A stretch of DNA of 64,000 nt from Actinoalloteichus fjordicus (lineage in GTDB: Bacteria; Actinomycetota; Actinomycetes; Mycobacteriales; Pseudonocardiaceae), in NCBI RefSeq assembly GCF_001941625.1, contig NZ_CP016076.1:2790001-2854000 (forward strand), written 5' to 3'. The position numbers were made by a program, and so were the translations under genes. Shown here piece by piece: positions 26,590 to 38,118 of this stretch (position 1 is the stretch's first letter; the number at the start of each line of letters is the position of its first letter). The notes below the pieces were generated by a model. The model saw only the letters and a program-made list of their open reading frames with translations. It ran no database searches and was not told where the DNA came from.

Positions 26590-27518
26590 GAGCGAAGTTC
26601 CCGTCCGGTCAGTTCGAGGAAGACCTCTTCCAGGCTGCGCCGGGCCAGTCGCATGTCCTGGGCGAACACCTCGTGGCGGGCGCACCACGCCGCGACGGTG
26701 GAGGCGACCTGCGGATCGATCATCCCGCACACCGCGTACTCGCCCGCGCTGATCTCCTGGGCGGTGTATCCGTCGGGCAGCGCGGTCGTCAGCAGGGCCA
26801 GGTCGAGCCCGGCTCGGGAGCGGAAGCGAAGGCGCTGGTCGTCCTCACTGGTCAGCTCGGCCGGGCTGCCCTCGGCCACGACGGAGCCGCCGTCCACGAT
26901 GACCACCCGGTCGGCCAGGCGCTCCGCCTCGTCCATCAGGTGTGTGGTGAGCAGCACGCTGACCCCGTCGGCGCGCAGCGCCTCGATCAGCTCCCACACC
27001 AGATGCCTGCTCTGCGGGTCGAGACCGGCGGTCGGCTCGTCGAGGAAGACCAGTTCGGGCCTGCCCACCAGCGCGCAGGCCAGGGAGAGACGTTGTTGTT
27101 GGCCGCCGGACAGGCGCTTGAACGGGGTTCGACGGGCGTTGTCCAGTCCGAGGGTCGTCAGCAGCCAGGTGACGTCCAGCGGGTGCGCCGCACAGGAGGC
27201 GACCAGGCGCAGCATCTCCTCGGCACGCACGCCGGGATAGGCGCCGCCGCCCTGCGGCATCACGCCGACCCTGGGGCGCAGCGCGTTCGCATCGGCGATC
27301 GGATCGAGGCCCAGCACCCGCACTCGCCCGGCGTCGGGGCGCTGAAAGCCCTCGCAGATCTCGACGGTGGTGGTCTTGCCCGCGCCGTTGGGGCCGAGCA
27401 GCGCCAGCACCTGACCTCGGTCGAGCCGCAGGCTCAGTCCGTCGACCGCCACGGTGGAGCGGAACCGCTTGGCCAGATCCTCGACCTCGACGGCAGGCTG
27501 GTCGGCGGTGGGGGTCAC
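26586..27518 (-). CDS. ABC exporter, ATP-binding subunit
   Basis: 310 residues from the GTG at 27518. All ABC motifs are intact: Walker A ALLGPNGAGKTTT near residue 43, signature KRLSGGQQQRLSLACAL near 140, Walker B ELVFLDEPTAGLDPQ near 163, and H-loop VLLTTHLMDEAERLADR near 195. The C-terminal 80 residues form the regulatory extension seen in DrrA-type subunits (LARRSLEEVFLELTGREL). It supplies energy to the permease encoded next. Confidence 0.93.
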   Translation of the reverse strand: MTPTADQPAVEVEDLAKRFRSTVAVDGLSLRLDRGQVLALLGPNGAGKTTTVEICEGFQRPDAGRVRVLGLDPIADANALRPRVGVMPQGGGAYPGVRAEEMLRLVASCAAHPLDVTWLLTTLGLDNARRTPFKRLSGGQQQRLSLACALVGRPELVFLDEPTAGLDPQSRHLVWELIEALRADGVSVLLTTHLMDEAERLADRVVIVDGGSVVAEGSPAELTSEDDQRLRFRSRAGLDLALLTTALPDGYTAQEISAGEYAVCGMIDPQVASTVAAWCARHEVFAQDMRLARRSLEEVFLELTGRELRS

Positions 27519-27534
27519 GACGCTGGAGACTAGC

Positions 27535-29217
27535 TCAATGGGGTGGTGCCGCCGGATGCAGCAGCGGCTCACGCCGAGGAATCCGCTTTCGCATCGCGAA
27601 CATCGCAGGCAGGAAGACCGCGACGGCGGCGAGGAGCGCCTGGGCCACCACATAGGTGCGACTGTCGAACCCGGACCCGGTGGGGAACACCAGCAGCGCC
27701 ACCACGGCGGAGTACGCGGTGGCGGTGAGCCGGAACCGCAGTCGAGTGCTCGACGCGGCGAGCGGGATCGCCGCCCAGAGCAGGTACCAGGGGTGCAGCA
27801 CCGGGCCGAGGAGCACCACCGAGCCCAGCCCCGCGCCCAGCCCGGCCAACGGCTCGATCCGGCCCCGGAAGGCCGACCAGAGCAGCCGGGCGCAGATCGT
27901 CGCCGCGAGGCTGTAGCCGATGGCCCGTGCGAGGGAGATCACCGCGTCCGTGTGGTCGCCGACGCCGAGCAGGATGCCCAGCCCGGCACTGGTCTGGCTG
28001 ACGGCGGTCACCGGGGACAGCCAGCTGCGCACCGAGCCGGGCACGCTCAGCGCCTCGATCCAGCCGAAGCCCAGGGTGCTGCCCATCGACACCCCGACCG
28101 TGACGATGACGAACACGGCGGTGAAGCCGGTGGCGATGCGCAGCAGGTCCGGTATCCGGCCGCCGTTGCGGCGCGCGATGATCGCGCCGAGGAAGCCCAG
28201 CGCCAGCACCGCAGGGAGTTTGATCATGGCAGCCAGTGAGATCAGCACCGCGCCGACCCAGACCGAGCGAGACAGGGCGATCTCCAGGCCGGCCATCATC
28301 AGCCCGATCATGAGCGCCTCGTTGTGGATGCCGCTGACCAGGTGGAACAGCAGCAACGGGTTGGCGGCGCCGAGCCAGAGCGCGTAGACCGGCTGCACTC
28401 CGCAGCGGCGGGCCAGCCGGGGCAGCGCCCAGACGATCAAGGCGAAGCCCGCCAAAGCGAGTACGCGGTGCAGCAGGATGCCCGCGACGACGTTGTCCGA
28501 GGCGATCGCCGTGATGCCACGGGACAGGAACAGGAACAGCGGCTGGTAGGGCGCGGGAGTCTCCCGCCAGATGTTGGTGACGCCCCTGGTCAGCGGGTCG
28601 TCGACCCCCAGTGCGGTGGCCGGTCCCAGCTCGTAGGGGTCCATGCCGCGCGCCGCGATCTCGCTCTGTGCCAGGTAGCTGTAGACGTCGCGGCTGAACA
28701 TCGGCGGCGCCACGACGAAGGGCAGCGTCCACATCACCAGCGTGCGGTCCATCTGGCTTCTGGACAGCAGGCGCTCCCGGCCCGGTCTGGCGAGTCTGCC
28801 CAGCCACAGCCAGGACGCCACCAGCATGAGCATCCCGGTGTAGGTGATCGCGAGTGCGACGGTCGGCATCCGCGACAGCAGCCCGAGGAAGCGGACGCCG
28901 GAGACAGGGTTGATCACCGGGGCGGCGCCCGCCCCGAGCGCACCGACGGCCATCAGCAGCGCGGCGACGGTGCCGAAGCGACGAACCGCGTCCAGGCTGC
29001 GGTGCTCGCTCGCGTCCAGCGATCCCGGTGGTCCGGCGGGGCAGTCGGTCTGCGCGGGGTCGGCGGGGGTCGTGCCGTCTCCGGTCGAGTCCACGCCGGA
29101 GCGCCGGTCCGCCGCCTTCGCCGGAGCGGCGGCGGATGTCGTCGGCGAGTCGGTCGCCTGCTCCTCGTCGTCTGAACCTCTGCTGATCGCCCGACCGCCG
29201 ATCGCCTCGCCCGACAT
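27535..29217 (-). CDS. mptB: MptB-type polyprenol-phosphomannose alpha-1,6-mannosyltransferase
   Basis: 560 residues with about 13 transmembrane helices after a 75-residue acidic, disordered N-terminus. It is a GT-C glycosyltransferase. The first periplasmic loop holds the catalytic-type acid in PPMFSRDVYSYLAQSEIAAR near residue 160, followed by GMDPYELGPATALG and TPAPYQPLFLFLSRGI. Family members elongate the mannan core of lipomannan and lipoarabinomannan from polyprenyl-phosphomannose at the outer face of the membrane. ATG at 29217 or the GTG just before it at 29220 are possible starts. TACCCT (29228-29233, minus strand) is a plausible -10 for a leaderless start. Confidence 0.88.
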   Translation of the reverse strand: MSGEAIGGRAISRGSDDEEQATDSPTTSAAAPAKAADRRSGVDSTGDGTTPADPAQTDCPAGPPGSLDASEHRSLDAVRRFGTVAALLMAVGALGAGAAPVINPVSGVRFLGLLSRMPTVALAITYTGMLMLVASWLWLGRLARPGRERLLSRSQMDRTLVMWTLPFVVAPPMFSRDVYSYLAQSEIAARGMDPYELGPATALGVDDPLTRGVTNIWRETPAPYQPLFLFLSRGITAIASDNVVAGILLHRVLALAGFALIVWALPRLARRCGVQPVYALWLGAANPLLLFHLVSGIHNEALMIGLMMAGLEIALSRSVWVGAVLISLAAMIKLPAVLALGFLGAIIARRNGGRIPDLLRIATGFTAVFVIVTVGVSMGSTLGFGWIEALSVPGSVRSWLSPVTAVSQTSAGLGILLGVGDHTDAVISLARAIGYSLAATICARLLWSAFRGRIEPLAGLGAGLGSVVLLGPVLHPWYLLWAAIPLAASSTRLRFRLTATAYSAVVALLVFPTGSGFDSRTYVVAQALLAAVAVFLPAMFAMRKRIPRREPLLHPAAPPH

Positions 29218-29569
29218 CACGGGGCAGAAGGGTAGCCGTGACGCAGTGTTCGCGGATGCCGGATGGGGCAAGTTCCTCGGCGCGTCGGAAATGCGCCGGT
29301 GATTCTCGATGCGGGTCGGGATTCGTCGTGGCGCGCGCCTGGTGCGGAACCCGCTGCGCCGGGGGCGGCAAGATCGATCTCGTCGCCGCCTGGGGAAACC
29401 CTCGTGGAGTCTGCCGACGGCCGTGCACCGAGTGACGCGGGGGAGTGCAGGGGCCGGTCGGTCGCAGCGCGGCGGCGGGCAGCACGCGGAGCACGGCGGC
29501 GCCGTGACGACACTCACCCCGGAGGACCTGCTGGTTGATCGCCCTGGCGAATTAGGTAACATTCGCGTT
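29218..29569. promoter_or_regulatory. Divergent promoter region of mptB and the suf operon
   Basis: This 352-base region lies between mptB (leftward) and sufR (rightward). Open frames in it are not protein-like. TAGGTA at 29553-29558 is a good -10 for the suf operon. It lies only 11 bases before the GTG at 29570, so the transcript would be nearly leaderless. The sequence around it (ATTAGGTAACATT) is locally AT-rich and is where a SufR site is expected. Confidence 0.5.
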
Positions 29570-30589
29570 GTGGAATTCGTCGGGTCGCCCGCTGGGGCTG
29601 CGAACGACGCCGAGCACCCTATCCCGGTGCCCGGCGCGGTCCAGCGCGCGCGGTCGGTTCCGGCCGGGGGCGCCTCCGAGATGACGGCGGCGGGCGGGCC
29701 TGCGGGGCCGTCCGAGTCGTCGGCCGCGGGGTCGTCCGATGCGGGGTCGTCCAGACTGGGGGCCGCAGGCAGCCAGGAGCCGCCGGGCGACCTGCCGTCG
29801 GGGGCCTCGCCTGCTCAGACCCCGGCGACGCCCGTGTCCTTCTCCGAGGGCCGGACTCGTCACACCGTGGCCAGGCTGCTTCTCGAACACGGGCCCGCCA
29901 CCGCCGCCGCCATCGCCGAGGAACTGGGCCTGGGGCAGGCGGCGGTGCGCCGACACCTGGACGCGATGATCGCCGACGGTCAGGCCTGCACGCGGCAGGC
30001 TCCCCGAGGTCCGCGCGGCCGAGGGCGGCCTGCCCGGCTCTACCTGCTCACCGAGGCGGGACGCACTCGATTCGGTCACGCCTACGACGACCTGGCGGTG
30101 GCCGCGCTGCGGTTCCTCGCCGAACACGTCGGGGAACAGGCCGTGACGGCCTTCGCCCGGCAACGGGTGACCGAGCTGGTCGACCGGCATCGGGGAGCGG
30201 TGTCCGCCGCACCCGACCCCGCGACGCGCGCCGAAGCTCTCGCCGAGGCGCTCACCCGTGAGGGTTACGCTTCCTCGACTCGTCGCGTCGGGTCAGGGGA
30301 GCAGCTCTGCCAGCATCACTGTCCCGTGGCGCATGTCGCGGCGGAGTTCCCGCAGCTCTGCGAGGCCGAGACGGCGTTGTTCGCCGACCTGCTCGGCACC
30401 CACGTTCAGCGACTGGCCACCATCGCTCGCGGTGACGCGGCGTGCACCACGCACGTCCCGCTCGTCGACCGAGCGTCGGAGCACACCGATCGGCCGGAAC
30501 AGTCCGGCGGATCACCCACCCGTCTGGTGCCCGCTCCCGCGACACCAGTTCAGACAGCCCCGAATCCGGATGGAGGGGAACCCGCATGA
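29570..30589 (+). CDS. sufR: SufR-type iron-sulfur transcriptional regulator
   Basis: 339 residues. The first 95 are low complexity (Ala, Gly, Ser, Pro). The winged helix begins near residue 98: [20 protein letters not shown], with recognition helix [18 protein letters not shown] and [17 protein letters not shown] as wing. The C-terminal part has the cluster ligands, [17 protein letters not shown] followed by LCEAE, and another Cys in DAACTTHVP. Family members repress the suf operon when the Fe-S cluster is present. It is the first gene of the operon and overlaps sufB by four bases (ATGA). The GTG at 29570 is chosen from its -10; the frame continues upstream without homology. Confidence 0.9.
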   Translation: MEFVGSPAGAANDAEHPIPVPGAVQRARSVPAGGASEMTAAGGPAGPSESSAAGSSDAGSSRLGAAGSQEPPGDLPSGASPAQTPATPVSFSEGRTRHTVARLLLEHGPATAAAIAEELGLGQAAVRRHLDAMIADGQACTRQAPRGPRGRGRPARLYLLTEAGRTRFGHAYDDLAVAALRFLAEHVGEQAVTAFARQRVTELVDRHRGAVSAAPDPATRAEALAEALTREGYASSTRRVGSGEQLCQHHCPVAHVAAEFPQLCEAETALFADLLGTHVQRLATIARGDAACTTHVPLVDRASEHTDRPEQSGGSPTRLVPAPATPVQTAPNPDGGEPA

Positions 30590-32055
30590 CTGCCGCTGCC
30601 GAGCAGCGAACACCCACCACTGCGCCGACCGCCACGGGCCAGCAGCCGCTGACCCAGGAGGAGACGCTGGCCACGCTGGGCACCTACGAGTACGGCTGGG
30701 CCGACTCCGATGCCGCAGGCACCAGTGCTCGTCGAGGTCTGAACGAGGACGTGGTCCGCGACATCTCGGGCAAGAAGAGCGAGCCGGACTGGATGCTCCA
30801 GACCCGTCTCAAGGGTCTGAGCCTGTTCGATCGCAAGCCGATGCCGAACTGGGGCGCCGACCTCTCCGGCATCAACTTCGACGCGATCAAGTACTTCGTG
30901 CGTTCCACGGAGAAGCAGGCCACCAGCTGGGAAGACCTGCCTGCCGACATCAAGAACACCTATGACCGGCTGGGCATCCCGGAGGCGGAGAAGCAGCGGC
31001 TGGTCGCCGGTGTCGCGGCTCAGTACGAGTCCGAGGTCGTCTACCACAAGATCCGGGAGGACCTGGAAGAGCAGGGCGTCATCTTCCTGGACACCGACAC
31101 CGGTCTGCGGGAGCACCCCGAGCTGTTCAAGGAGTACTTCGGCTCGGTGATCCCCGCCGGAGACAACAAGTTCTCCGCGTTGAACGCGGCGGTCTGGTCC
31201 GGCGGCTCCTTCATCTACGTGCCGAAGGGCGTGCAGGTCGACATCCCGCTGCAGGCCTACTTCCGGATCAACACCGAGAACATGGGCCAGTTCGAGCGGA
31301 CGCTGATCATCGTCGACGAGGGTGCCTACGTGCACTACGTCGAGGGCTGCACGGCGCCGATCTACAGCTCCGACTCGCTGCACTCGGCGGTCGTGGAGAT
31401 CATCGTGAAGAAGGGTGGTCGTTGTCGCTACACGACCATCCAGAACTGGTCGAACAACGTCTACAACCTGGTCACCAAGCGCGCGAAGGCCGAAGAGGGC
31501 GCGACCATGGAGTGGATCGACGGCAACATCGGGTCCAAGGTCACGATGAAGTACCCGTCGGTCTACCTGATGGGCGAGCACGCCAAGGGCGAGGTGCTCT
31601 CGATCGCGTTCGCCGGCGAGGGCCAGCACCAGGACGCGGGCGCCAAGATGACCCACCTCGCCCCGCACACCTCCTCCACCATCGTCTCCAAGTCGGTGGC
31701 CAGGGGCGGCGGCCGGACCTCCTACCGAGGTCTGGTGCGGGTGAACAAGGGCGCGCACCACTCCAAGTCCACCGTCAAGTGCGACGCGCTGCTGGTCGAC
31801 ACGATCAGTCGCTCCGACACCTATCCCTACGTCGACGTCCGCGAGGACGACGTGGCGATGGGGCACGAGGCGACCGTGTCCAAGGTCAGCGACGAGCAGC
31901 TCTTCTACCTGATGTCGCGCGGTCTCACCGAGGACGAGGCGATGGCCATGGTGGTGCGCGGGTTCGTCGAGCCCATCGCGCGCGAGCTGCCCATGGAGTA
32001 CGCGCTGGAACTCAACCGCCTGATCGAGCTGCAGATGGAAGGGGCCGTCGGCTGA
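30586..32055 (+). CDS. sufB: Fe-S cluster assembly scaffold protein SufB
   Basis: 489 residues, normal for SufB. With SufD and the ATPase SufC it forms the SufBC2D scaffold on which clusters are built. Conserved segments include [20 protein letters not shown] near residue 205, [20 protein letters not shown] near 248, and [18 protein letters not shown] near 447 with a conserved C-terminal helix. The N-terminal 25 residues are disordered, as is common in actinobacteria. No intein is present, unlike in some mycobacterial SufB proteins. The stop lies one base before sufD. Confidence 0.97.
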   Translation: MTAAAEQRTPTTAPTATGQQPLTQEETLATLGTYEYGWADSDAAGTSARRGLNEDVVRDISGKKSEPDWMLQTRLKGLSLFDRKPMPNWGADLSGINFDAIKYFVRSTEKQATSWEDLPADIKNTYDRLGIPEAEKQRLVAGVAAQYESEVVYHKIREDLEEQGVIFLDTDTGLREHPELFKEYFGSVIPAGDNKFSALNAAVWSGGSFIYVPKGVQVDIPLQAYFRINTENMGQFERTLIIVDEGAYVHYVEGCTAPIYSSDSLHSAVVEIIVKKGGRCRYTTIQNWSNNVYNLVTKRAKAEEGATMEWIDGNIGSKVTMKYPSVYLMGEHAKGEVLSIAFAGEGQHQDAGAKMTHLAPHTSSTIVSKSVARGGGRTSYRGLVRVNKGAHHSKSTVKCDALLVDTISRSDTYPYVDVREDDVAMGHEATVSKVSDEQLFYLMSRGLTEDEAMAMVVRGFVEPIARELPMEYALELNRLIELQMEGAVG

Positions 32056-32056
32056 G

Positions 32057-33253
32057 ATGGCGACACCTACTGACACCACGGACGTCACCCCGGGCGTCGC
32101 GGGCAAGGGCCACTCGCACGGTGGACCGGTGATCCCGCAGTCCTCCAGGGGCGAGCGCTTCACCTCCTACGACGTGGCCGCCTTCGAGGTCCCCGGCGGT
32201 CGCGAAGAGGACTGGCGGTTCACCCCGCTGCGCAGGCTCGCGGGCCTGCACGACGGATCGGCGACGGCCGACGGCCGCATCACCGTCGAGGTCACGGCCG
32301 AGGCGCCGGTGACGGTGGAGACCGTGGACCGCTCCGACTCTCGCCTGGGCGACGGCGGGGTGCCCGCCGACCGGGTGGCCGCGCAGGCCTGGTCTGGATT
32401 CGCCGAGGCCACGCTGGTCACGGTTCCCCGGGACGCGCGTCCCGCCGACCCGATCACCGTCACGGTGACCGGGCCCGGCGAGGGCCGGTCCGCCTACGGG
32501 CACGTGCAGCTGCGGGCCGAGGCCTTCGCCGACGCCACGATCGTGCTGGACTACCGGGGCTCCGGTGCGCTGGCCGACAACGTGGAGATCGTGCTCGGCG
32601 ACTCCGCGCGCCTGGTCGTCGTCACCGTGCACGACTGGGCGGCCGACGCCGTCCACGTCGGCTCGCAGCACGCCGCACTGGGCCGCGACGCCACGCTGCG
32701 CCACTTCGCGGTCACGCTGGGCGGCGACCTGGTGCGCATCGCGTCCACCGTCACCTACCGGGAGCGGGGCGGCGACGCCGAGCTGCTGGGGCTGTACTTC
32801 GCCGATGCCGAGCAGCACCTGGAGCACCGGCTCCTGGTGGACCACGCGGTGCCCAACTGCCGCAGCAACGTGGTCTACAAGGGCGCTCTGCAGGGCGAGG
32901 GCGCGCACACCGTGTGGATCGGCGACGTGCTGATCCGGGCGGCGGCCGAGGCGACCGAGACCTTCGAGTTGAACCGCAACCTGATCCTCACCGACGGTGC
33001 CCGCGCCGACTCGGTGCCCAACCTGGAGATCGAGACCGGGGAGATCCAGGGCGCGGGCCACGCCAGCGCCACCGGTCGGTTCGACGACGAGCAGCTGTTC
33101 TACCTCCAGGCCAGGGGCATCCCGGTCGACGTGGCCCGCAGGCTCGTCGTCCGAGGCTTCTTCGGCGAGATCCTCCAGAAGATCGCCGTTCCGGAGGTCC
33201 GGGAGCGGCTGGAGGCGGCGATCGAGGCCGAGCTGGCGGCGGTCGGCACATGA
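32057..33253 (+). CDS. sufD: Fe-S cluster assembly protein SufD
   Basis: 398 residues, full length. It is the SufB paralogue and forms the heterodimeric face of the scaffold. GREEDWRFTPLRRLAGL near residue 45 is the conserved N-terminal helix-strand segment. The beta-helix core shows FELNRNLILTDGARADSVPN and LEIETGEIQGAGHASATGRF near 300-335, with the His involved in cluster formation, and ARRLVVRGFFGEILQ near the end. It lies one base after sufB and overlaps the Rieske gene by four bases. Confidence 0.95.
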   Translation: MATPTDTTDVTPGVAGKGHSHGGPVIPQSSRGERFTSYDVAAFEVPGGREEDWRFTPLRRLAGLHDGSATADGRITVEVTAEAPVTVETVDRSDSRLGDGGVPADRVAAQAWSGFAEATLVTVPRDARPADPITVTVTGPGEGRSAYGHVQLRAEAFADATIVLDYRGSGALADNVEIVLGDSARLVVVTVHDWAADAVHVGSQHAALGRDATLRHFAVTLGGDLVRIASTVTYRERGGDAELLGLYFADAEQHLEHRLLVDHAVPNCRSNVVYKGALQGEGAHTVWIGDVLIRAAAEATETFELNRNLILTDGARADSVPNLEIETGEIQGAGHASATGRFDDEQLFYLQARGIPVDVARRLVVRGFFGEILQKIAVPEVRERLEAAIEAELAAVGT

Positions 33254-33585
33254 CGATGACCCCGGTGTGCGAGGCGGCAGGCCTGGCCGAGCGGACCCCC
33301 GTTCGCGTCCAGGCCGACGGCGTCCCCGTCGTCCTGGTGAGGGACGGCGAGCAGGTGCATGCACTGCACGACGTGTGCTCCCACGCCGAGGTGGCGCTCT
33401 CCGAGGGAGAGCTGGTCACCCGGCGCGGCGGGCTCGCCCTGGAGTGCTGGCTGCACGGCTCCTGCTTCCACCTGCGCACCGGGGCGCCGACCGGCCTGCC
33501 CGCCACCGATCCGGTGGCGGTGTTCCCGGCCGAGATCAATGAGGGCTGGGTCCATGTCGACCCGGCAGTCCGGGTCGCGGGCTGA
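33250..33585 (+). CDS. Rieske [2Fe-2S] ferredoxin in the suf operon
   Basis: 111 residues, a stand-alone Rieske domain of the non-haem dioxygenase ferredoxin type. The two ligand pairs are DVCSHAEVALSEGEL (C-x-H) near residue 44 and LECWLHGSCFHLRTG (C-x2-H) near 66. It probably carries electrons for cluster assembly or repair. A gene of this kind between sufD and sufC is usual in actinobacteria. The ATG at 33250 overlaps the sufD stop as ATGA; 63 bases separate it from sufC. Confidence 0.92.
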   Translation: MTMTPVCEAAGLAERTPVRVQADGVPVVLVRDGEQVHALHDVCSHAEVALSEGELVTRRGGLALECWLHGSCFHLRTGAPTGLPATDPVAVFPAEINEGWVHVDPAVRVAG

Positions 33586-33648
33586 TTGCCGCGCCGTCCG
33601 CTCGGACCCTTCCCAGACTTCACCGCGAGACCAGGAGAACGAAGACCG

Positions 33649-35860
<2,212 letters not shown>

Positions 35861-35861
35861 C

Positions 35862-36323
35862 ATGCAGCTCGACCAGATGTACCAGGAGATCATCCTGGAT
35901 CACTACAAGCGCCCGCACGGCCACGGCCTGCGGGAGCCGTTCGACGCCGAGTCGCACCAGGTCAACCCCATGTGCGGCGACGAGGTGACTCTGCGGGTCG
36001 CCCTGTCCGCCCACGACCCGGCCGCGACCGTCCTCGACGTCTCCTACGAGGGACAGGGCTGCTCGATCAGCCAGGCCTCGACCTCGGTGCTGACCGACCT
36101 CGTCGTCGGCCGCCCCCTGCCCGAGGTCCTGACGGTCTCCGAGGCGTTCCTGGAGTTGATGCAGGGACGTGGCAAGGTGGAACCTGACGAGGACGTCCTC
36201 GGCGACGGCATCGCCTTCGCCGGGGTGGCGAGATACCCGGCGCGGGTCAAGTGCGCGCTGCTGGGCTGGATGGCGTTCAAGGACGCGGTGAGCCGCGTCG
36301 TCGACGAGGTGAGGACAGCATGA
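35862..36323 (+). CDS. sufU: Sulfur-transfer/scaffold protein SufU
   Basis: 153 residues, zinc-bound SufU of the Gram-positive type. It accepts the persulfide from SufS. Ligand segments are NPMCGDEVTLRV near residue 36, YEGQGCSISQASTSVL near 65 and ARVKCALLGWMAF near 130, giving three Cys and the Asp. The insertion between the second and third Cys that separates SufU from IscU is present. It follows sufS by one base and overlaps sufT by four. Confidence 0.95.
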   Translation: MQLDQMYQEIILDHYKRPHGHGLREPFDAESHQVNPMCGDEVTLRVALSAHDPAATVLDVSYEGQGCSISQASTSVLTDLVVGRPLPEVLTVSEAFLELMQGRGKVEPDEDVLGDGIAFAGVARYPARVKCALLGWMAFKDAVSRVVDEVRTA

Positions 36324-36739
36324 CCAGCGTGGCAGACCAGAATCCCGGCCAGGAGGCCGAGCAGGTGCAGCGCGGGGTCGAGGGACTCCCCGAGCCGCCT
36401 GCTCCCCGTGCGGACAAGCCGGAGGTCGAGGACATCGAGGAGGCCATGCGCGACGTGGTCGACCCCGAGCTCGGCATCAACGTCGTCGACCTCGGCCTGG
36501 TGTACGGCGTGACGGTCGACGAGGCCAACGTGGCGACCCTGGACATGACGTTGACCTCGGCGGCGTGCCCGTTGACCGACGTCATCGAGGACCAGACCAG
36601 GGCGGCGCTCACCGGCGGCCCCGGTGGCGGGCTCGTGGACGACATCCGCATCAACTGGGTGTGGATGCCGCCGTGGGGCCCGGAGAAGATCACCGACGAG
36701 GGCCGCGAGCAGCTGCGCGCGCTTGGCTTCACCGTCTGA
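36320..36739 (+). CDS. sufT: MIP18/DUF59 family Fe-S maturation protein SufT
   Basis: 139 residues from the ATG at 36320 (ATGA overlap with sufU). A 35-residue acidic, proline-containing N-terminus precedes the domain. Conserved features are RDVVDPELGINVVDLGLVYG near residue 45 and LTSAACPLTDVIEDQ near 80, with the conserved Cys. Family members help deliver clusters to client proteins. It is the last gene of the suf operon; a strong palindrome follows 50 bases later. Confidence 0.93.
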   Translation: MTSVADQNPGQEAEQVQRGVEGLPEPPAPRADKPEVEDIEEAMRDVVDPELGINVVDLGLVYGVTVDEANVATLDMTLTSAACPLTDVIEDQTRAALTGGPGGGLVDDIRINWVWMPPWGPEKITDEGREQLRALGFTV

Positions 36740-36789
36740 GGAGAGACCCCGTCTCGGGGCAGGTGATGACTCCGGGGGAGTCGTCACCC

Positions 36790-36823
36790 ACTGCGGCCGG
36801 ACCCGATCGGGTCCGGCCGCAGT
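36790..36823 (+). terminator. Palindromic terminator of the suf operon
   Basis: A perfect 34-base palindrome: ACTGCGGCCGGACCCGA at 36790-36806 is followed directly by its reverse complement to 36823. It can fold into a stem of about 15 bp with a tetraloop (GATC-type centre). ATTGTCC follows. It closes the suf operon, 50 bases after the sufT stop, and may also work for DUF397 transcripts coming from the right. Confidence 0.85.
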
Positions 36824-36867
36824 ATTGTCCTGGGGCCCGGACCCGGCCGTTCGTCTCTCGTGATTTC

Positions 36868-37077
36868 TCAGCGACGTCTGTCGAAGACGCCGGCCTTGAC
36901 CGCAGCGAAGAAGTCAGCGGACTGGACGGACGTCAAGGACAGTGTTCCGGTGTCTGGCGACTTGCTGTCGCGGATCGCGTGGGTGGTCCCTAAGCAGGCC
37001 AACTCGACGCAGGTGCCGTTGTTCGCGCTCCGGCTGGACGTCCGCCAGCCACCACTCGCTTGAGCTGACGTGTGCAT
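36868..37077 (-). CDS. DUF397 domain protein
   Basis: 69 residues. DUF397 proteins are small companions of XRE/DUF5753 regulators in actinomycetes. GGWRTSSRSANNGTCVELA at residues 9-27 is the family hallmark (W-x-S-S-x-S-x-x-N-G-x-C-V-E), followed by IRDSKSPDTGTLSLT. It lies 21 bases downstream of the XRE gene on the same strand. Pairs of this kind have been proposed to act as antitoxin-like or signalling couples; Scr1/Scr2 of Streptomyces is the known example. Confidence 0.92.
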   Translation of the reverse strand: MHTSAQASGGWRTSSRSANNGTCVELACLGTTHAIRDSKSPDTGTLSLTSVQSADFFAAVKAGVFDRRR

Positions 37078-37098
37078 GGCTCTCCTCCGCTTGAGTCC

Positions 37099-37944
37099 CT
37101 AGGCCTCGGTCATCGACTTGATCAGCGTCGACGACTGGGTGGGGCCGAGCGCGACACGCTGCAAGTTCTCTGCCACCAGGCTATAGGAGCGCACCTGGTC
37201 GGGATCTTGAACGTAGACGGAACCGTCATGCAGCTCCGCGTAGGCGATAGACCGCGCCTCGTCGAAGTCCAAGACCACGAACTGGCCGGTCATCGCGGTG
37301 TGCAGCCCGTCTTCTGGCCGGAGGACCTGGATGGTCACGTTGGGCAGCTCCGCCATCCGTACGAGATGACTCAGCTGATCACGACGCACCTCGGCAGTGC
37401 CCACTCGCAGGCGCAGAGCAGCTTCCCCGATCACAGCGTGCAGATGGAGTGGATGGTCGCCTTCGCTGAGGCGGCGCGCCCGCGCCATACGGAAGCCCAC
37501 GAATCGTTCGCCGTGGTCGGCACGCACCCGGGGAGTGCCCGCCGTGACGATCTCCGCATACGCCTCGGTCTGCAAGAGACCAGGAATGATCAACGGTTCG
37601 AAGACGAACTCCCGCGCGGCCAGTCCTTCCAAGCCGACAAAGGTCTTCAGCCAGTCGGGCACGAGGTTCGCCCATGCCGCCCACCACGTCGCATCGTCAG
37701 CCCGGCCCGCCAAAGAGGTCAGTCGGTCGATGTCACGCTGCTCGGCACCGTAAAGCTTCAGCACGGCCGCGATGTCGTCAGGGGATTGTTGTTGATGTCC
37801 GGTCTCTAGATGCCCGACCTTCGCACGTGACATCTGTAGTCGAGCGCTGACCTCGCTCAACGCCAGCCGGTGTGCATTCCGAAAACGCGCAAGCTCGACA
37901 CCGATCAACCACCGCAGCGGTGATGGATCACCACGACCGACCAC
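37099..37944 (-). CDS. XRE-family regulator with DUF5753 domain (Scr1-like)
   Basis: 281 residues from the GTG at 37944, which has AGAGG seven bases upstream; an ATG at 37977 is also in frame. The helix-turn-helix occupies residues 8-60 (ELARFRNAHRLALSEVSARL, then MSRAKVGHLETG). The DUF5753 domain fills residues 95-270: FEPLIIPGLLQTEAYAEIV and VIGEAALRLRVGTAEVRRDQ are typical. Such proteins need their DUF397 partner and influence development or secondary metabolism in Streptomyces. A palindrome lies 84 bases upstream. Confidence 0.92.
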   Translation of the reverse strand: MVGRGDPSPLRWLIGVELARFRNAHRLALSEVSARLQMSRAKVGHLETGHQQQSPDDIAAVLKLYGAEQRDIDRLTSLAGRADDATWWAAWANLVPDWLKTFVGLEGLAAREFVFEPLIIPGLLQTEAYAEIVTAGTPRVRADHGERFVGFRMARARRLSEGDHPLHLHAVIGEAALRLRVGTAEVRRDQLSHLVRMAELPNVTIQVLRPEDGLHTAMTGQFVVLDFDEARSIAYAELHDGSVYVQDPDQVRSYSLVAENLQRVALGPTQSSTLIKSMTEA

Positions 37945-38027
37945 TTCAGTACCTCTCTGCCCGCGAACGGGCTTCATCGTGCCGTGAGGCTGGCAGGCCC
38001 ACACACCCATCCTGGGGATTTCGGACC

Positions 38028-38041
38028 GTTAGACGTCTAAC
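38028..38041. promoter_or_regulatory. 14-base perfect palindrome in the XRE/hypothetical divergent region
   Basis: GTTAGACGTCTAAC is perfectly self-complementary. It is centred between the divergent XRE gene (start 37944) and the plus-strand gene (start 38119), in a region with a TACTGCTAACT stretch just after it. It is the obvious candidate operator for the XRE regulator and could control both directions. Confidence 0.6.
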
Positions 38042-38118
38042 CATACTGCTAACTACCGCTCGCGTTCCTTGGGTGGGCATCCCGTAGGACGTCGGCAAGA
38101 TCAAAAAGGAGAGCATGA

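Noticed and set aside
29309-29569. Upstream extension of the sufR frame
   Set aside because: Not protein-like, and it precedes the likely -10 at 29553-29558.
30550-32163. A 537-codon minus-strand open frame opposite sufB
   Set aside because: Shadow of a highly conserved gene; composition is not protein-like.
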